Below are positions 62,181-64,000 of a DNA stretch of 64,000 nucleotides, piece after piece. The stretch's first letter is position 1; the number at the start of each line of letters is the position of its first letter. The notes beneath the pieces were generated by a model. It ran no database searches, had not been told where the DNA came from, and saw nothing but the letters and a program-made list of their open reading frames with translations. Origin of the DNA: Clostridia bacterium (GTDB taxonomy: Bacteria; Bacillota; Clostridia; Oscillospirales; Acutalibacteraceae); contig JAFQSY010000020.1 of assembly GCA_017409265.1 (NCBI GenBank), positions 1 through 64,000 on the forward strand, read 5' to 3'. The position numbers were made by a program, and so were the translations under genes.

Positions 62181-62848
62181 TATAAACTGTAAACTCCCGA
62201 TTGCATAACCGTATATTCTATATCCTTGACTCTGAAATATTTCAGAACAGGTTCATTGAAAATGCAATAATCGGCAACCGTGTAGTTATCAAGGCTGATG
62301 GTTCTTATCTTATATGAATATGCATTGCAGATAAAGAGCTTATTATCGTAAATCGAAAGATCGGTTGGGTGGCAGAATGCTTTTTCTTTCGGACTTCCGA
62401 TTCGAAATTCAATTCTGTTATGCTTTACGGAATAGTTTATAATTGCATTTGAATCGGGAACAACAAACCAAAGATCCTGCCCGTTGACGACGGGCGAACA
62501 TGCGGGGTTGTCAAGATATTCAACCTTTGTCTGCGAAACGGTTTCGCCGATACTGCCGAGAATTTTAAAAGTTCCGTCATCATAGGCAACAGCTTTTGTA
62601 CTGTTTGTGAGATTGACCAAGTCGCAAGTTACAAAATCGCCGAGCGACCTTGCAATGTTTACACCGTTTTCGCCGAATTTTGAATTTATGTAAGACAAAA
62701 CGGGGATTTTTTCAAAAATATCAATTTCCTGATTATAGCTGTAAAAAGCAACAGCCTCGTTGCCCTCGGGAAGAGTTTCCTTGCAGGCGTAAACGAAACC
62801 GCGTTCGATCGGTACAATATCAAGTAAATCTGCGTTAAAAAGCTTTTG
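62180..62848 (-). CDS. Hypothetical beta-propeller-like protein
   Basis: 222 residues from a TTG at 62,848 with CCGGAGG ten bases upstream; a longer frame to 62,893 would run into the 6S-like RNA. Repeated strands with aromatic and Asn residues (VYACKETLPEGNEAVAFYSYN, DLWFVVPDSNAIINYSV, DLSIYDNKLFICNAYSYKIRTISL) look like NHL/SBBP-type propeller blades, about four of them. No signal peptide. Partner and function unknown. It starts about 35 bp after the RNA gene on the same strand and may be read through from it. Confidence 0.5.
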   Translation of the reverse strand, partial: QKLFNADLLDIVPIERGFVYACKETLPEGNEAVAFYSYNQEIDIFEKIPVLSYINSKFGENGVNIARSLGDFVTCDLVNLTNSTKAVAYDDGTFKILGSIGETVSQTKVEYLDNPACSPVVNGQDLWFVVPDSNAIINYSVKHNRIEFRIGSPKEKAFCHPTDLSIYDNKLFICNAYSYKIRTISLDNYTVADYCIFNEPVLKYFRVKDIEYTVMQSGVYSL

Positions 62849-62881
62849 CAACTTTATTATTCCTCCGGAAAATGCATAATA

Positions 62882-63078
62882 AACCCCCGCCAAGCCGTAT
62901 GCAGCCGATTGTAACCTGCTCTTATAGCAGGTGGGTGCCGCCCGATGCTTTCACGCTCCCTTCGTCCAATCAGACTTGAATCTGACCGGGAGGTCTGCAA
63001 TCCGCCACCGGAGCAAGGCTCCCTATTAATGTGTGTTGGGTTACATATAGACTGCAAATAAATCGCACAAGGCAGGGT
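62882..63078 (-). ncRNA. ssrS: Probable 6S RNA
   Basis: About 195 nt. On the minus strand the ends pair (CCCTGCC with GGCGGGG, then TTTGCAG with CTGCATA). The middle carries a long irregular hairpin: GGAGCC-TT-GCTCC, then ACCTCCCGGTCAGATT-CAAG-TCTGATTGG back to GGGAGCG. The 3' half has GGCACCCACC, TGC hairpin and AGGTTACAATCGG, the stretch I know from 6S RNAs. A large internal bubble fits a mimic of open promoter DNA that binds housekeeping RNA polymerase. The match is by eye; a covariance-model scan would settle it. Confidence 0.65.
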
Positions 63079-63106
63079 GTATATATTTTTTGCTTTGCAA
63101 AGTGTA

Positions 63107-63406
63107 TTATTCTTCTTCAAAGTCAAACATTTCCGAAAGTCTTTCTTCAAATGCCTGACCGACTTCATTGAATTCAGCATCATCCTCGATGGGGCAGAGA
63201 TAGGTTTCTCCGTTTTCTTCCTCAACCTTGAGAATGATGAGTTCATTATCTTCTTCTGTTATTTTATCGGGAGTTTCGGGAAGGGGAAGAAGAGCAACGT
63301 ATCTGCCGCTGTCTGTTTCGATTCTGTCAAGCTCTTCAAAAATGTGTTCCTTGCCGTCCTCGTCAACGATGCTGACTATGTCGGGAGTGTATTCTTCGTT
63401 ATTCAT
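63107..63406 (-). CDS. DUF1292-family protein
   Basis: 99 residues from the ATG at 63,406. Very acidic. The pattern IVSIVDEDGKEHIFEELDRIETDSGRYVALLPL, then IILKVEEENGETYLCPIEDDAEFNEV is the DUF1292 family (YrzB-like), widespread in Firmicutes and often encoded near yrrK/alaS or 6S-type loci. Function unknown. It lies 29 bp upstream of the 6S-like RNA on the same strand. Confidence 0.88.
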   Translation of the reverse strand: MNNEEYTPDIVSIVDEDGKEHIFEELDRIETDSGRYVALLPLPETPDKITEEDNELIILKVEEENGETYLCPIEDDAEFNEVGQAFEERLSEMFDFEEE

Positions 63407-63559
63407 GATTAATTCTGTTCCTTTCGTTTCAATCCGTTTATATTTTAACTCCAAACGGAGTTTTAGTCAATAGAAAATCCTACATTTGAACGAATTTGAT
63501 GTGTTCTTAATGATAGGTGCAAATTAAATAAAATCTATCAACTTTTTATAAAAAAACTA

Positions 63560-63588
63560 TTGACAACTCCTAAAATGTATGCTATATT
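63560..63588 (+). promoter_or_regulatory. Strong promoter of the unassigned RNA
   Basis: TTGACA (63,560-63,565), 17-bp spacer, TATATT (63,583-63,588). Start expected near 63,596. Confidence 0.8.
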
Positions 63589-63595
63589 ATAGGCG

Positions 63596-63946
63596 AGGAA
63601 AGGAACAGGGATAAATAAAAACAAAGAGATTGAATATGTTCCCTGCGAGAATCCTTTGACCATAGATCATAGGATAGAGGTCATCAGAATCAAGTGAATA
63701 AAAGAAAGGCGGCGATACCCGATGTACAGTGCAGAACATCAGCTCGCAGCTGCTGAATCCGACAGATAATAACCGCGGAATTTAATGGTGAAATCAGATT
63801 AATATTTCAAATCTGCAAAGAGCCCTTTAAACCGCAATTGAAACATATTGAATGTTTGAAAGTCGGTAACAGTGGCTGTGAGCAAAGAAAAATTGAATAT
63901 TAAATAACATAAACATAATCGGACCGTGCAAGAGCACGGTCTTTTT
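63596..63946 (+). ncRNA. Unassigned structured RNA or leader, about 350 nt
   Basis: No ORF of note lies between a strong promoter and an intrinsic terminator. Several local helices can be drawn: CAGGGA/TCCCTG (63,613 with 63,648), GACC/GGTC around 63,660-63,683, GATGT/ACATC near 63,721-63,741, CAGATT/AATCTG near 63,796-63,814, AAACAT/ATGTTT near 63,839-63,858, and ACAG/CTGT near 63,868. I could not match it to tmRNA, RNase P RNA, SRP RNA or a riboswitch. It is either a stand-alone RNA or the attenuated leader of a gene beyond the right edge. Boundaries approximate. Confidence 0.55.
63922..63946 (+). terminator. Intrinsic terminator closing the unassigned RNA
   Basis: GACCGTGC-AAGA-GCACGGTC followed by TTTTT. 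The last 50 bases of the window hold nothing I can assign. Confidence 0.9.
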
Positions 63947-64000
63947 GTGTTTAAAGATGTTTTCTGTATCGAACTGTCTGATAAGTAATATTTAAGAAAA

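Noticed and set aside
62857-63246. 129-codon minus-strand frame across the 6S-like RNA
   Set aside because: It overlaps both the RNA structure and the end of the DUF1292 gene; the peptide is low-quality and has no RBS.
63596-63946. RNase P RNA, tmRNA or T-box leader
   Set aside because: GAGGAAAG at the 5' end recalls RNase P, but the ACAGAAA and other core blocks are absent. There is no tRNA-like end for tmRNA, and no AGGGTGG bulge for a T-box.

Overview
The window looks like a chromosomal segment of an anaerobic gut- or rumen-type Clostridia bacterium, most likely in the Oscillospirales/Ruminococcaceae range. This is inferred from the low-to-moderate G+C, strong GGAGG ribosome binding sites with frequent TTG/GTG starts, and gene content (GTP-type PEP carboxykinase, indolepyruvate:ferredoxin oxidoreductase, biosynthetic glutamate dehydrogenase, a serpin, several sugar-cleaving enzymes without signal peptides). 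No rRNA, prophage or CRISPR array was seen. No database search was possible, so family names rest on motifs recognised by eye.

Region 1 (1 to about 11,050) is an A+T-rich accessory island. It lies between a metallophosphoesterase cut by the left edge and an initiator tRNA gene (11,099-11,174, minus strand). It carries remnants of at least two mobile elements: a tyrosine integrase without its N-terminal part, a DUF6809-type protein, a TnpV protein, and the C-terminal tail of a TnpX-like serine recombinase fused in frame to a broken acetyltransferase. Between them are two cargo modules. The first is a five-gene minus-strand cassette (7,461 to 2,441): winged-helix protein, winged-helix/HEPN-like protein, nucleoside 2-deoxyribosyltransferase-like enzyme, DUF6884-like/GIY-YIG fusion, SIR2-like/P-loop kinase fusion. 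It has the make-up of an abortive-infection or nucleotide-centred anti-phage system and is the best candidate here for something undescribed. The second is a methyltransferase gene behind an 11-codon leader ending in five arginines and an intrinsic terminator, the layout of drug-inducible attenuation.

Region 2 (11.3-37 kb) is core and metabolic. It holds a glycoside symporter with a cytosolic glycoside hydrolase; tautomerase-comEA-asnS; a two-component system with a DUF5696-type lipoprotein; a pyrophosphatase-like/Nudix fusion with a small exporter; a TetR gene divergent from an epimerase-rlmA-alpha-galactosidase-phosphatase run; an ECF sigma/anti-sigma operon that ends in a two-repeat secreted protein and a lipoprotein serpin; nadE; a signal-anchored glycoside hydrolase; and a dus gene.

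Region 3 (37-64 kb) starts with polA, a low-molecular-weight phosphatase, rimI and tsaD. Then come pckG, a SanA-like protein, a HAD phosphatase, an FAD oxidoreductase and a DUF1846 protein. Central nitrogen and 2-oxo-acid metabolism follows: gdhA, a sodium:solute symporter, an acyl-CoA synthetase, iorA, iorB, paaK and a tandem-ACT protein. The last five suggest import and ferredoxin-linked oxidation of aromatic amino-acid-derived 2-oxo acids, or the reverse. The right end has a GH38 alpha-mannosidase, a membrane-inserted M28 peptidase, a probable 6S RNA, a DUF1292 protein and an unassigned roughly 350-nt RNA with its own promoter and terminator.
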